Source of the DNA: Thalassococcus_A lentus
GTDB taxonomy: Bacteria; Pseudomonadota; Alphaproteobacteria; Rhodobacterales; Rhodobacteraceae
NCBI RefSeq assembly: GCF_028023555.1
Contig: NZ_JAQIOY010000003.1
Location: 248,001-312,000, forward strand
DNA: 64,000 bases
Reading direction: 5' to 3'
The notes beneath the pieces were generated by a model. That model worked only from the letters and a program-made list of their open reading frames with translations, did no database searches and was not told the DNA's origin. Positions 1-8,686 of this stretch are shown one piece after another. Position numbers and translations under genes: made by a program. The first letter of the stretch is position 1. The number at the start of each line of letters is the position of its first letter.

Positions 1-149
1 GGCGTTGCAAAGAAACGGGAAATTCTCCTTATGCTCAAGCCGCTTCGTGACAAATCAACCAATGCGGAAGTTAAAGTCGTGGCTGGATCACCGCGTTCTG
101 ACCCCAGATTTGAACCCAGAGCGATGAGGATTTCTTGCCTAGAAAGCAT
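1..149 (-). CDS. folK: FolK, 2-amino-4-hydroxy-6-hydroxymethyldihydropteridine pyrophosphokinase (N-terminal part, cut by window edge)
   Basis: Only the first 49 codons lie in the window; the gene runs off the left edge on the minus strand. The translation begins MLSRQEILIALGSNLGSERG, and ALGSNLG is the N-terminal hallmark of FolK, which transfers pyrophosphate from ATP to the pterin in folate synthesis (cytoplasmic). The start at 149 has an AAAGGA ribosome-binding site about nine bases upstream. It is divergent from the NYN-domain gene at 287 and the 137 bases between must carry both promoters. The family call rests on a short stretch, but the motif and start context are good. Confidence 0.8.
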   Translation of the reverse strand, partial: MLSRQEILIALGSNLGSERGDPATTLTSALVDLSRSGLSIRRISRFFAT

Positions 150-286
150 ATAGCGGCTATCCTTTTGGGGTAGCGATCTGCGCTTGATCGCACGGTATAT
201 TCTATTATCTACCTAGCGTAAGTCGTGTCACTCCTAATCACACTCACGGAATTTTGGTGCGGCTCTTTGAACGAAAGGACATTTTG

Positions 287-859
287 ATGTTTTACAAAGA
301 CGAACGGCTCGCGCTGTTCATCGATGGATCCAACCTTTACGCTGCAGCCAAAGCGCTTGGGTTCGACATCGACTACAAACTCCTTCGCCAGGAATTCGCT
401 CGTCGGGGCAAAATGGTGCGGGCGTTTTACTACACGGCGCTCCTGGAAAATGATGAGTATTCTCCGATCCGGCCACTGGTCGATTGGCTGCACTACAACG
501 GCTTTACGATGGTGACAAAGCCGGCCAAGGAATACACCGACAGCCAAGGCCGCCGGAAAGTCAAAGGCAACATGGATATCGAATTGACAGTGGACGCCAT
601 GGAGCTGGCGCCCCGGGTCGATCATATTGTTTTGTTCTCGGGTGATGGCGACTTCCGCCCATTGGCCGAAAGCCTTCAGCGGCAGGGTGTCCGGGTTTCG
701 GTCGTATCAACGATCCGCAGCCAACCACCGATGATTGCGGACGAACTGCGCAGACAAGCCGATAACTTTATCGAGCTGGACGAACTGCGTGACGTTATTG
801 GCCGTCCGCCACGGGAAAACGCGCCCGAGCGCAGCTTTGAGGTTGCCGGAGGCAGCTGA
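287..859 (+). CDS. NYN (PIN-like) domain protein, LabA/DUF88 family
   Basis: This 190-residue soluble protein has the acidic pattern of NYN/PIN-like putative nucleases: FIDGSN (Asp about residue 14), a central GNMDIELTVDAM segment and FSGDGDF, which together would form a metal site. The family (LabA, DUF88) is predicted to act on RNA, but the bacterial substrates are generally unknown. The ATG at 287 is chosen over an upstream GTG at 254 because an AAAGGA-like ribosome-binding site at about 274-279 fits it and the conserved domain starts directly after it. It is divergent from folK and followed by a terminator at 917-946. Family assignment is firm; a specific function cannot be given. Confidence 0.85.
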   Translation: MFYKDERLALFIDGSNLYAAAKALGFDIDYKLLRQEFARRGKMVRAFYYTALLENDEYSPIRPLVDWLHYNGFTMVTKPAKEYTDSQGRRKVKGNMDIELTVDAMELAPRVDHIVLFSGDGDFRPLAESLQRQGVRVSVVSTIRSQPPMIADELRRQADNFIELDELRDVIGRPPRENAPERSFEVAGGS

Positions 860-916
860 TCGTTTGCGACGATGCCGATGGGTCACTCCTCCAAACGGCT
901 GATTGCAAATGCCCAA

Positions 917-946
917 ACAAGCCGTCCTTTCGGGGGCGGCTTTTTC
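917..946. terminator. Rho-independent terminator shared by convergent genes
   Basis: An eight-pair stem (920-927 with 934-941, one G-U pair) closes a TTTCGG loop and is followed by TTTTC on the plus strand. It lies 60 bases past the NYN gene. The minus-strand small gene has its stop codon at 946-948, at the end of the T-run, so the hairpin could serve both directions, although the minus-strand tail is poorer. Confidence 0.7.
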
Positions 947-1230
947 TATTGCAGAGTTTGCTCGGCTTGAGTCAGCTCGTCTTCCCAAAGAATATGAACC
1001 GTTGCTGGCTCTTGCCCGGGTGCTTTGGCGCATTGCTGTTTGGGCAGGCTGGAAAACAGCGGCGCTCTGTTTGCCGTGTCGGCCTGAACCCTGCGTTTGG
1101 CGGCAATCTGCAGCGCAACTTGATAGATGACATCGTCCACGAAGCCATCCAATGCTGGGCCTTTCAGCGAAGTTTGATTTTCGTCAGCCAGTGGGACAAA
1201 AGCGAAGCTGCGGCGGTTTAATTTGGTCAT
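946..1230 (-). CDS. small hypothetical protein (94 residues)
   Basis: I do not recognise this protein. It starts MTKLNRRSFAFVPLADENQT and has a mix of charged and hydrophobic residues, no signal peptide, no membrane segment and two Cys-free thirds. Codon choice (GCC, CTG, CGC, AAA, GAC) looks like the neighbouring genes, which argues it is real. The start at 1230 is preferred over 1236 and 1245 because AGGG lies six bases upstream. It ends at the terminator shared with the NYN gene, and a palindrome at 1253-1268 sits about 25-40 bases upstream of its start. It is divergent from ispH. No function can be proposed from sequence. Confidence 0.55.
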   Translation of the reverse strand: MTKLNRRSFAFVPLADENQTSLKGPALDGFVDDVIYQVALQIAAKRRVQADTANRAPLFSSLPKQQCAKAPGQEPATVHILWEDELTQAEQTLQ

Positions 1231-1252
1231 CTCCATCCCTGTCATTTTTTTT

Positions 1253-1268
1253 GTACACTGATGTGTAC
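1253..1268. promoter_or_regulatory. inverted repeat, candidate operator
   Basis: GTACAC-TGAT-GTGTAC is a perfect six-base inverted repeat with a four-base spacer, in the 135-base space between the divergent small gene (start 1230) and ispH (start 1366). The shape is like operators of TetR-type dimeric repressors. No regulator gene is adjacent, so the binding factor is unknown. Confidence 0.5.
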
Positions 1269-1365
1269 GATTTAGTGGACACACTGGATCAAACTTTTTT
1301 CGCTGTTCTGGACTGCACGTCGCGAAAGCCTTACGTCTGGACCAAAGCGCGCAAGGATTTTGACG

Positions 1366-2316
1366 ATGAAGAAACCGGATCTTTCTCTCTATCTCGCGGC
1401 ACCACGCGGGTTTTGCGCAGGTGTGGATCGCGCGATCAAGATCGTTGAGATGGCTCTACAGAAATGGGGCGCTCCGGTCTTTGTTCGGCACGAGATCGTA
1501 CACAATAAATTCGTGGTCGATGACCTGCGGGCCAAAGGCGCGGTGTTTGTCGAGGAACTGGAAGACTGCCCCGATGACCGTCCGGTGATTTTTTCCGCAC
1601 ATGGTGTTCCCAAGGCTGTTCCCGCCGCTGCCGCCGCACGGCAAATGGTATACGTGGATGCGACCTGTCCATTAGTTTCCAAAGTCCACATCGAAGCGGC
1701 GCGCCACCACGAGAACGGGCTCCAGATGATCATGATTGGTCATGCGGGGCATCCGGAAACCGTGGGCACCATGGGGCAGTTACCAGATGGCGAAGTTCTT
1801 TTGGTCGAAACGGTAGAAGACGTTGCCAATGTTGTCGTCCGAGATCCCGAGCAGCTGGCGTTTGTTACCCAGACAACGCTGTCTGTCGATGACACCGCTG
1901 ACATTGTGGCGGCCTTGCAATCGCGGTTCCCGGCAATTGTCGGCCCGCACAAGGAAGACATCTGCTACGCCACAACCAACCGTCAGGAGGCCGTAAAGGC
2001 GATCGCTCCGAAGTGTGATGCGATGTTGGTTGTCGGTGCGCCGAACTCGTCTAACTCGCAACGGTTGGTCGAGGTGGGTCGCAAGGCGGGATGTTCCTAC
2101 GCCCAGCTGGTAATGCGAGCTGAAAACATAGACTGGCGCGCCTTGGACGGCATTACGTCCGTCGGGATCACGGCAGGCGCTTCGGCGCCCGAGGTGCTGA
2201 TCGAAGAGGTCATTCAGGCCTTTAAAGACAGATACGAGGTTTCGGTCGAACTGGTCGAAACAGCCGTAGAGAACGTCGAATTCAAAGTGCCCCGCGTCCT
2301 GCGCGAGCCCGCCTGA
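1366..2316 (+). CDS. ispH: 4-hydroxy-3-methylbut-2-enyl diphosphate reductase
   Basis: IspH is the [4Fe-4S] enzyme that makes IPP and DMAPP in the last step of the MEP isoprenoid pathway. The 316-residue length is normal. The three cluster-binding cysteines are visible at about C17 (PRGFCAGV), C101 (DATCPLV) and C200 (EDICYATTNR); the HEIVHN, SAHGV, HPET and NSSNS motifs that bind the diphosphate are also present. ATG at 1366 has AAGGA eight bases upstream; the in-frame TTG at 1360 is too close to that site. The next gene starts 20 bases downstream, so they may be cotranscribed. Very secure. Confidence 0.97.
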   Translation: MKKPDLSLYLAAPRGFCAGVDRAIKIVEMALQKWGAPVFVRHEIVHNKFVVDDLRAKGAVFVEELEDCPDDRPVIFSAHGVPKAVPAAAAARQMVYVDATCPLVSKVHIEAARHHENGLQMIMIGHAGHPETVGTMGQLPDGEVLLVETVEDVANVVVRDPEQLAFVTQTTLSVDDTADIVAALQSRFPAIVGPHKEDICYATTNRQEAVKAIAPKCDAMLVVGAPNSSNSQRLVEVGRKAGCSYAQLVMRAENIDWRALDGITSVGITAGASAPEVLIEEVIQAFKDRYEVSVELVETAVENVEFKVPRVLREPA

Positions 2317-2335
2317 CCAAAACGGAGTCATGTCG

Positions 2336-3109
2336 ATGACAGCCCCAAGCAACCCATTCAAGGCGATCTTGCAGTCCGGACAAAAGTCTATCGGGCTATG
2401 GATGGGATTGTGTGATCCCTATGCGGCGGAAATCGTTGGCCGGGCGGGATTTGATTGGGTCCTGATCGACGGTGAACATGCACCCAATGACCTGCGCAGC
2501 ATCGTAGGCCAGTTGCAGGTTGCGGAACCCCATGTCGCATCGATTGTGCGGCCGCCCATGGCCGAGCCTTGGTTGATGAAGCAATTGCTCGATGCAGGTG
2601 TCCAAAGCTTCTTGATCCCCATGGTGAACACCGCCGAAGAGGCGCGCGCCGTGGTTGCGGCCACACGTTATCCCCCTGATGGCATACGCGGCGTCGGGCA
2701 TGTGTTGGGGCGGGCGTCCTATTTTGGAGCGGTTCCGGACTATATTGCGACTGCAGCGGACGAGATCTGCATCATTGTTCAGATCGAAAGCCGTGCAGCC
2801 GTAGAGAACCTTGAGGAAATTCTGGCTGTGGATGGCGTCGACGCAGCCTTTGTCGGCCCGGCAGATCTCGCGGCGGATTGCGGGTTTGCAAAAGACATGA
2901 ATGCGCCGGAAATGCAGGCTTTGGTTGCTGAAACTCTGGGGCGGATCAAGGCCTATGGGAAGCCCGCGGGCATCATCGATTTTCCGGATGATGCGATTGA
3001 TGGCCATTTTGAAAATGGCGCGCAGTTCGTCGCGGTTGGCGCGGATCTTGTCATGATGGCGGCCATGCTTCGGGAACTGGCATCCAAATGGAAAGGCCGG
3101 ATCAGCTGA
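2336..3109 (+). CDS. HpcH/HpaI-family aldolase
   Basis: This is a class II (metal-dependent) pyruvate aldolase of the HpaI/RhmA type, about 257 residues. Family members cleave 2-keto-4-hydroxy acids to pyruvate and an aldehyde. The catalytic histidine is in DGEHAP (about H48), and the metal ligands are in QIES (about E151) and GPAD (about D177). The exact substrate (4-hydroxy-2-oxoheptanedioate, 2-keto-3-deoxyrhamnonate or other) cannot be read from sequence. GGAG at 2324 is eight bases from ATG 2336 but only two from ATG 2330, so 2336 is chosen. A terminator overlaps the 3' end. It follows ispH closely but has no obvious pathway link with it. Confidence 0.85.
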   Translation: MTAPSNPFKAILQSGQKSIGLWMGLCDPYAAEIVGRAGFDWVLIDGEHAPNDLRSIVGQLQVAEPHVASIVRPPMAEPWLMKQLLDAGVQSFLIPMVNTAEEARAVVAATRYPPDGIRGVGHVLGRASYFGAVPDYIATAADEICIIVQIESRAAVENLEEILAVDGVDAAFVGPADLAADCGFAKDMNAPEMQALVAETLGRIKAYGKPAGIIDFPDDAIDGHFENGAQFVAVGADLVMMAAMLRELASKWKGRIS

Positions 3110-3119
3110 CCCGGCCTTT
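3092..3119. terminator. terminator overlapping the aldolase stop codon
   Basis: A perfect nine-base stem AAAGGCCGG / CCGGCCTTT (3092-3100 with 3111-3119) has a ten-base loop containing the TGA stop. It lies between convergent genes and is symmetrical enough to work in both directions. Confidence 0.7.
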
Positions 3120-3145
3120 CGCTGCTGTATCGGCGGTGAGGAGGA

Positions 3146-4360
3146 TCACTCGGCCGGTACAATGGATTCAAGGGGTTTGGCCCTGAAGTGCTGGCGGCCG
3201 AGGCGCAACACTAAGGCGATGGCAACAATCTGAGCGACAATCGCCAGTGCAGTCAGACCCCAGAAGACCACACCGAATTTGGCGATGAGACCGGCTGCGA
3301 CCAATCCCTTGTTGATGAAGAAATGCAGCATCACCGAAAGGGCAACAGCCGGACAAACCAGCGCGTATGAGCCGGGCGAGGTTTTGTCGCCGACAACAAA
3401 GTCGTTGAAGTAGCCCTGCGCTTTCAGAACCACGGCACCCAGGCCCAGGAAGGCAATCTGGATAGCCAGCAATCGCGTCAACAGGATCAGGGTCTCGCCG
3501 CTGCTGCCATGCACATCCAGCGTCGTGTGCAGGCCATGGTTCTGACGCAGCAACATGATGCCCAAAACCGTGACGATCGGCACGATGATCATCAGGGTTG
3601 GCCCGGCTTCCCGCGCGGTGCCGTGTTGAAGCATGGAACTGACTGCCGTCGTGGCTGCCAGCACAGTGTATAGAATCGCGATCACGCCCAGAATGCTGGA
3701 CAGTACAATGCTGGTTCCAACGGTTGCGGGGTTCGTGCTCATGGCTGCGGGGGCGGCAAGGCCAACGGCGACCATCGAGACCGCAAAGGCTGGCAAGAGC
3801 TGCGCAAAGGAGTTGTGTGCCGTCACATCAAAGACGCCGCCTTTGGACAGAACGCGGCCGATAAAGTGTCCGATCTGGCGAAACGCGATGGCGCCAATAA
3901 GCACAAAGGCGATCAAGGCGAGCGGAAACAGATATTCCACGACACTCCAAAGGCCGGGTACAAAAACCAGCCCGACGATGAACAGCGCGTTCACGGTCAT
4001 AGCCATCGCAAGCGGCATGGCCAGCAATGTAGTTTCTCCGTTTGAGTTTCTCAAAGCGTCATATGCGGGTGTTTGTTTGAAACGGCTCAGCGCACGCAGA
4101 TTCCAGATGAGCAACTGAACGTTTTTGAACGCAAAGGCTGCGATACCAGACAAAGCGATGAGAATTGCCAAGCTTAGGCCTGCATCGGCGGTGCCAAAGG
4201 CGGCGGCGATGTCCTCGAAGATCGGAACCGGTCGGCCCGGATGCGGGACCCAGAACATAAGGATCATGAAAAACGTCACTGTCACGCCACCTGCTCCGAG
4301 CGAGGCCAAAAAATAGAGTGGACTGTACGTTTCATCTGCTACGCGACTGCGGGAAGACAT
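3146..4360 (-). CDS. polytopic membrane protein, TsoY/TehA-like (tentative)
   Basis: The 404-residue protein has about ten hydrophobic segments and almost no large soluble part, so it is an inner-membrane protein. The N-terminus (YSPLYFLASLGAGG) and overall layout recall the SLAC1/TehA channel fold and a family I believe is called TsoY, in which some members carry selenocysteine; this is from memory and not checked. A lone cysteine at about residue 336 (ALVCPAV) is the position to compare. Start 4360 is preferred to 4375 because AAAGGA lies six bases upstream. The gene stands alone, convergent with the aldolase. Substrate unknown. Confidence 0.6.
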   Translation of the reverse strand: MSSRSRVADETYSPLYFLASLGAGGVTVTFFMILMFWVPHPGRPVPIFEDIAAAFGTADAGLSLAILIALSGIAAFAFKNVQLLIWNLRALSRFKQTPAYDALRNSNGETTLLAMPLAMAMTVNALFIVGLVFVPGLWSVVEYLFPLALIAFVLIGAIAFRQIGHFIGRVLSKGGVFDVTAHNSFAQLLPAFAVSMVAVGLAAPAAMSTNPATVGTSIVLSSILGVIAILYTVLAATTAVSSMLQHGTAREAGPTLMIIVPIVTVLGIMLLRQNHGLHTTLDVHGSSGETLILLTRLLAIQIAFLGLGAVVLKAQGYFNDFVVGDKTSPGSYALVCPAVALSVMLHFFINKGLVAAGLIAKFGVVFWGLTALAIVAQIVAIALVLRLGRQHFRAKPLESIVPAE

Positions 4361-4490
4361 CTTGCATCCTTTCATATTCCGATAATTGCAAATGAATACA
4401 TTCTATAAGTGGAATGTAATTGGACAAATCCGCACAGCCCTTCTGGATGGCATTAACTTTGGCGTAACCATCTTGGCGGAAACTGGAGCA

Positions 4491-4895
4491 ATGGATCGTT
4501 TTGTTTGCGGAGTTCTGGCCTTTGCTCTTTTGGGATGCGACGCGGCGGGGTCCGGTTTTCGCGGCGTCGAACCTGTCACGCGTCACGTGGATGGATCGCG
4601 TTTTACACTCCGGTTCCGGGGTGATCTGGTCGAGGCGATCCGCACCTCCCCTGAAATGCTTCCCAAATTTGAGGCTGTGGCGCGTAAGGCAGCGCGCGCC
4701 GCAGAAGCAGAGCGCGCGGGATGCGAGACAGCTTGGGTCGAAGGTGACCCCGCGATGATGCTTTTGGGATTGGCTTGCTACGGCGGAAAGGCGCCCCGAA
4801 AACCCAAAAGGCGCAATATGCTGAGTTGTGATTTTCAAACGCTGACCGGCGGAAATCTGTACCCCGCTGGTACAGTTGAATGCTCAAAACTTTGA
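4491..4895 (+). CDS. hypothetical lipoprotein
   Basis: This 134-residue protein starts with a short hydrophobic leader ending in FALLGC, a plausible lipobox, so it should be exported and lipid-anchored. The rest is basic and alanine-rich with several further cysteines (CETAW, LACYGG, LSCDF, VECSKL) that could form disulfides in the periplasm. I recognise no domain. ATG 4491 is chosen because TGGAG precedes it by a few bases and the leader begins there; the longer in-frame start at 4386 would bury the signal. The next gene, smc, starts 125 bases downstream. Real gene likely, function unknown. Confidence 0.65.
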   Translation: MDRFVCGVLAFALLGCDAAGSGFRGVEPVTRHVDGSRFTLRFRGDLVEAIRTSPEMLPKFEAVARKAARAAEAERAGCETAWVEGDPAMMLLGLACYGGKAPRKPKRRNMLSCDFQTLTGGNLYPAGTVECSKL

Positions 4896-5020
4896 AGAAT
4901 ACCTCAATATCTTGTGGACAACTGCAGTTCCCACGCCATATCGGCCATCAAATTCGTTGACAGACCCCCATTGCGCCCTCCACGCTGCATGCCCAAAGCG
5001 GAATCGGGAAGGCGCAACGC

Positions 5021-8000
5021 GTGCGATTCAATAAACTCAGACTGACGGGCTTCAAAAGCTTCGTGGACCCAACCGATCTTATGATCGCAGATGGGCTGAC
5101 CGGTGTGGTTGGTCCAAACGGGTGCGGCAAGTCGAATTTGCTTGAAGCGCTGCGCTGGGTAATGGGCGAAACACGCGCCAAGGCCATGCGCGGCGGCGGC
5201 ATGGAGGATGTGATCTTTGCCGGTGCCGCGTCCCGACCGGCCCGAAACTTTGCCGAGGTCTGCCTGACGATTGATAACACCGATCGGCTTGCGCCTTCTG
5301 GCTTTAACGATTCCGATCAGCTGGAAATCGTGCGCCGGATCACCCGTGATGTCGGCAGCGCCTACAAGGTGAACACCAAAGATACCCGCGCGCGCGACGT
5401 GCAGATGCTGTTCGCGGACGCTGCGACAGGTGCGCATTCGCCTGCGCTGGTTCGTCAGGGGCAGATCAGCGAGCTGATCAATGCCAAGCCAAAGAACCGC
5501 CGCAAGGTTCTGGAAGATGCTGCCGGGATTGGTGGTCTCTATCAGCGCCGGCATGAGGCCGAACTCAAGCTCAAAAACACCGAGCAAAACCTCTTGCGTG
5601 TTGACGATGTCATTGAGCAGCTTGCGGCCCAACTGGCGCAGTTGGAACGGCAGGCCCGGCAAGCCGCCCGGTACCGCGCCATTGGCGAAGAATTGCGGCA
5701 GGCCGAAGGGATGCTGCTGTATCGGCGATGGCGCGAAGCGGACGAGGCAAGGCTGGTCGCCGAGGAAGAGTTGCGCACGCGCGTCACGCAGGCCGCCAAG
5801 GCCGAAGGGCTGGCACGGGAGTCGGCAAAGATCCGTGCGCAGCGCGAGGAAGACCTGCCGCCGTTGCGCGAAGAAGAAGCCATTGCAGCGGCCGTGTTGC
5901 AGCGTTTGACTGTCCAGCGTGACACCATTGCAGACCAGGAAAAACGCGCCGAAGAGACCATCGAAACGCTGACGCGCCGGATCGAACAGCTGGCTAAAGA
6001 CATGGATCGTGAAGCAGGCCTGAACCGCGACGCAGGCGAAACGATCGAACGGCTGGAATGGGAAGCGCGCGAGCTCGAAAAGGCAGCCGAAGGGCACGAC
6101 GACAAGCTGCTTGAGGCAGCCGAAGGCGCCCGAGAGGCCAACAGTGTCCTGCAGGCGCGCGAAGCCGATCTCGCTCAGCAGACTGAAGATGTGGCCCGAC
6201 TGGCTGCCCGACATCAGTCTGCGCAACGGTATCTGGCTGATTGCCGTAAAACGCTTGAGCGGGCTGAGACCGAGGCAGGCCGGGCGCGCGATACGGTCGG
6301 CGCGGCCAAGAACACCCTTGATGGGTCGGCCGAAGCATTGGCAGCGGCGTCAAAGGCCCAGCAAGACGCGCATGCCATGGCAGAACGTGCCGAAAATGTT
6401 TTGGCCGAGGCCGAGTCGGCCCGTGCGGAAACGCAATCGCGCGAAGCAGAGGCCCGTGCCGAAAGATCCGAGGCAGAGGGCGAAATGAATGCCCTGCGCG
6501 CCGAAGTCACTGCGCTTGCGCGCTTGCTGGATCGAGACACCGCCGAAGGTGGCCAGATACTCGACCGTCTGCAGGTTGAACAGGGGTTCGAAAAGGCGCT
6601 GGGTGCCGCGTTGGCCGATGACCTGCGCGCGCCAGAGGTGGAAGACGATGGGCCTACAGGTTGGTCAGTGCTGCCACCTTATGATGCAGAGCAGGCATTG
6701 CCGGCAGGCGTTACGGCATTGTCGCGGCATGTGTCGGTGCCGGATGTGCTGGTGCGGCGCATGGGGCAAATCGGTCTGGTCGACGGGGAAGAAGGCGCAA
6801 GGCTGCAATCCCTTCTGAAGCCGGGCCAGCGGTTGGTCAGTCTTGAAGGTGACCTTTGGCGTTGGGACGGCTATCGCGCCTGGGCCGAGGATCAACCTTC
6901 GGCTGCAGCGCTGCGGCTCGAGCAACTCAACCGGCTTGAGGCACTCAAACAGGAAATGGCGGCAGCCACGGCTCGGATGGATGGTACGATTTCCGCGCAT
7001 GAAGCCCTGTCGCAGCGCTTGGCCGACTTGTCTCGGGCTGACAAGAATGCCCGCGAAGCGCGGCGCGAGGCCGATCAGCAACTGACGCAGGCCACGCGGG
7101 CTCTGAACCGGGCCGAAGCTGATCGCGATATGGCAGAAGGCAAACTGGAAAGCGCGACGCTTGCCGTGCAGCGTTATGAGGATGAAGCCACATCGGCCCG
7201 AGGTCAGTTGCTCGAAGCCGAGCGCAGCGCGGAATCGCTCGATGATCTCGAAACGGCGCGGGCGCAGGCGGAAGACGTGAAAATGACAGTCGAAGCGGCC
7301 CGTATGACGATGATGGCGCGCCGCTCTGCTCATGATGAACTGCGCCGGGAAGGCGAGGCCCGCAAGGGTCGTGCTCAGCAGGTGACCAAAGACCTGTCCG
7401 GTTGGCGCCACCGTCTGGATACAGCGGAAAAGCGTGCAGCCGAATTGGCTGATCGCAAGGTTCAGACCGAACTGGAGCTGAAGGAGGCCTCGACCGCACC
7501 GGGGGAACTGGCGGCCAAACGCGATGAACTGTCCGGCGCGATCAGCGATGCAGAGGCACGCCGCGCGGAAGCTGCGGACAAATTGTCAGGCGCCGAAGGC
7601 GTCTTGCGCGAAGCCATCAGCAATGAACGCGAATGCGAGCGGCTTGCGGGCGAAGCGCGCGAGGCCCGGGCTCGGGCCGAAGCCCGAACGGAGGCGGCCA
7701 GAGAGACGGTGGCCGCAGCGGCAGAGCGCATTTCTGAAGATCAGGAAACCACGCCGCAAGACTTGCTGACGCGGCTTGATGTGGATCCCGACACCATGCC
7801 ACCGGCAGACAAGGTCGAGGCGGACGTGAACCGGCTGAAACGCCAGCGTGATGCGCTGGGAGCAGTCAATCTGCGCGCAGAAGAAGATGCCAAGGAAGTG
7901 CAAGTCGAGCACGATGAACTGGTTGCAGAAAAAGCTGACCTTGAAGAAGCGATCAAGACTCTGCGCAGCGGGATTTCGAGTCTCAACCGAGAGGGTCGGG

Positions 8001-8476
8001 AACGCCTGCTGACAGCCTTTGAACAAGTGAACAGCAACTTCTCGATGTTGTTCACGCATTTGTTCGGCGGTGGTGAGGCGAACCTGGTCATGGTCGAAAG
8101 CGAAGACCCGCTGGAGGCCGGCCTTGAGATCATGTGCCAGCCACCGGGCAAAAAACTGTCGACCCTGTCATTGTTGTCCGGTGGCGAGCAGACTCTGACG
8201 GCCTTGGCCCTGATCTTTGCGGTCTTCCTGGCCAATCCGGCGCCGATCTGTGTGCTGGACGAAGTCGACGCGCCTTTGGATGACGCCAATGTCACACGGT
8301 TCTGCGATATGCTGGACGAAATGTGCCGCCGCACGGACACGCGGTTCCTGATCATCACACACCACGCTGTAACGATGGCCCGGATGGATCGCTTGTTTGG
8401 CGTGACAATGCAGGAACAGGGGGTCAGTCAGCTGGTTTCCGTTGATCTGAAACGCGCCGAAAAGATGGTGGCCTAA
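5021..8476 (+). CDS. smc: chromosome segregation protein SMC
   Basis: SMC is the ATPase core of bacterial condensin and organises and segregates the chromosome with ScpA and ScpB. The 1151-residue protein shows the full plan: Walker A GPNGCGKS at residues 31-38, two long Ala/Glu/Arg-rich coiled coils, a hinge near residues 510-600 (QGFEKALGAAL), then the C-terminal signature LSLLSGGEQ and Walker B CVLDEVDAPLDD. Start is GTG at 5021 with GGAAGG upstream. Coiled-coil bias gives large open frames on the opposite strand that are not genes. scpA and scpB are not in the window. Very secure. Confidence 0.97.
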   Translation: MRFNKLRLTGFKSFVDPTDLMIADGLTGVVGPNGCGKSNLLEALRWVMGETRAKAMRGGGMEDVIFAGAASRPARNFAEVCLTIDNTDRLAPSGFNDSDQLEIVRRITRDVGSAYKVNTKDTRARDVQMLFADAATGAHSPALVRQGQISELINAKPKNRRKVLEDAAGIGGLYQRRHEAELKLKNTEQNLLRVDDVIEQLAAQLAQLERQARQAARYRAIGEELRQAEGMLLYRRWREADEARLVAEEELRTRVTQAAKAEGLARESAKIRAQREEDLPPLREEEAIAAAVLQRLTVQRDTIADQEKRAEETIETLTRRIEQLAKDMDREAGLNRDAGETIERLEWEARELEKAAEGHDDKLLEAAEGAREANSVLQAREADLAQQTEDVARLAARHQSAQRYLADCRKTLERAETEAGRARDTVGAAKNTLDGSAEALAAASKAQQDAHAMAERAENVLAEAESARAETQSREAEARAERSEAEGEMNALRAEVTALARLLDRDTAEGGQILDRLQVEQGFEKALGAALADDLRAPEVEDDGPTGWSVLPPYDAEQALPAGVTALSRHVSVPDVLVRRMGQIGLVDGEEGARLQSLLKPGQRLVSLEGDLWRWDGYRAWAEDQPSAAALRLEQLNRLEALKQEMAAATARMDGTISAHEALSQRLADLSRADKNAREARREADQQLTQATRALNRAEADRDMAEGKLESATLAVQRYEDEATSARGQLLEAERSAESLDDLETARAQAEDVKMTVEAARMTMMARRSAHDELRREGEARKGRAQQVTKDLSGWRHRLDTAEKRAAELADRKVQTELELKEASTAPGELAAKRDELSGAISDAEARRAEAADKLSGAEGVLREAISNERECERLAGEAREARARAEARTEAARETVAAAAERISEDQETTPQDLLTRLDVDPDTMPPADKVEADVNRLKRQRDALGAVNLRAEEDAKEVQVEHDELVAEKADLEEAIKTLRSGISSLNREGRERLLTAFEQVNSNFSMLFTHLFGGGEANLVMVESEDPLEAGLEIMCQPPGKKLSTLSLLSGGEQTLTALALIFAVFLANPAPICVLDEVDAPLDDANVTRFCDMLDEMCRRTDTRFLIITHHAVTMARMDRLFGVTMQEQGVSQLVSVDLKRAEKMVA

Positions 8477-8543
8477 CCTTCGTTATTGGGTTGGATTGCT
8501 GGCTGGTCTGAGACCTGCTCTGAGCGAAAGGGGCGGCCTTATT

Positions 8544-8590
8544 GGGGGGGCTCCCCCCCAAACCCCCCGGGATATTTTTGGCACAAAGAA
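8544..8590. repeat. intergenic G-run/C-run element resembling a Roseobacter dispersed repeat
   Basis: Seven G, then CT, then seven C form a GC hairpin (8544-8559), followed by an A-C run and CCCGGGATATTTTTGGC. I recall similar GC-hairpin plus GGATATTTTTGGC blocks between genes of many Rhodobacteraceae genomes; within this window there is only this copy. It occupies the 210-base space between smc and the next gene and may act as a terminator for smc. Confidence 0.5.
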
Positions 8591-8686
8591 ACATCCTGCC
8601 CGGAATCAGCCTGCAAAGGCAAAGCGACCGCGCGCTTGTGAGAATTCGTGAATGGCGTTTGGCCCCTGTCTTGTTAGACTTGTGGC

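Noticed and set aside
1..153. Plus-strand frame open from the window edge to a stop at 151-153
   Set aside because: The minus strand here encodes the FolK motif with a good start and ribosome-binding site; the plus frame is its shadow.
1152..1448. Open frame crossing into ispH
   Set aside because: It is out of frame with ispH and runs through the palindrome region; no ribosome-binding site.
4904..6226. 440-residue open frame on the minus strand over smc
   Set aside because: It is opposite the Ala/Glu/Arg-rich coiled coil of smc, whose codon bias keeps the other strand open; it has no ribosome-binding site or recognisable motif.
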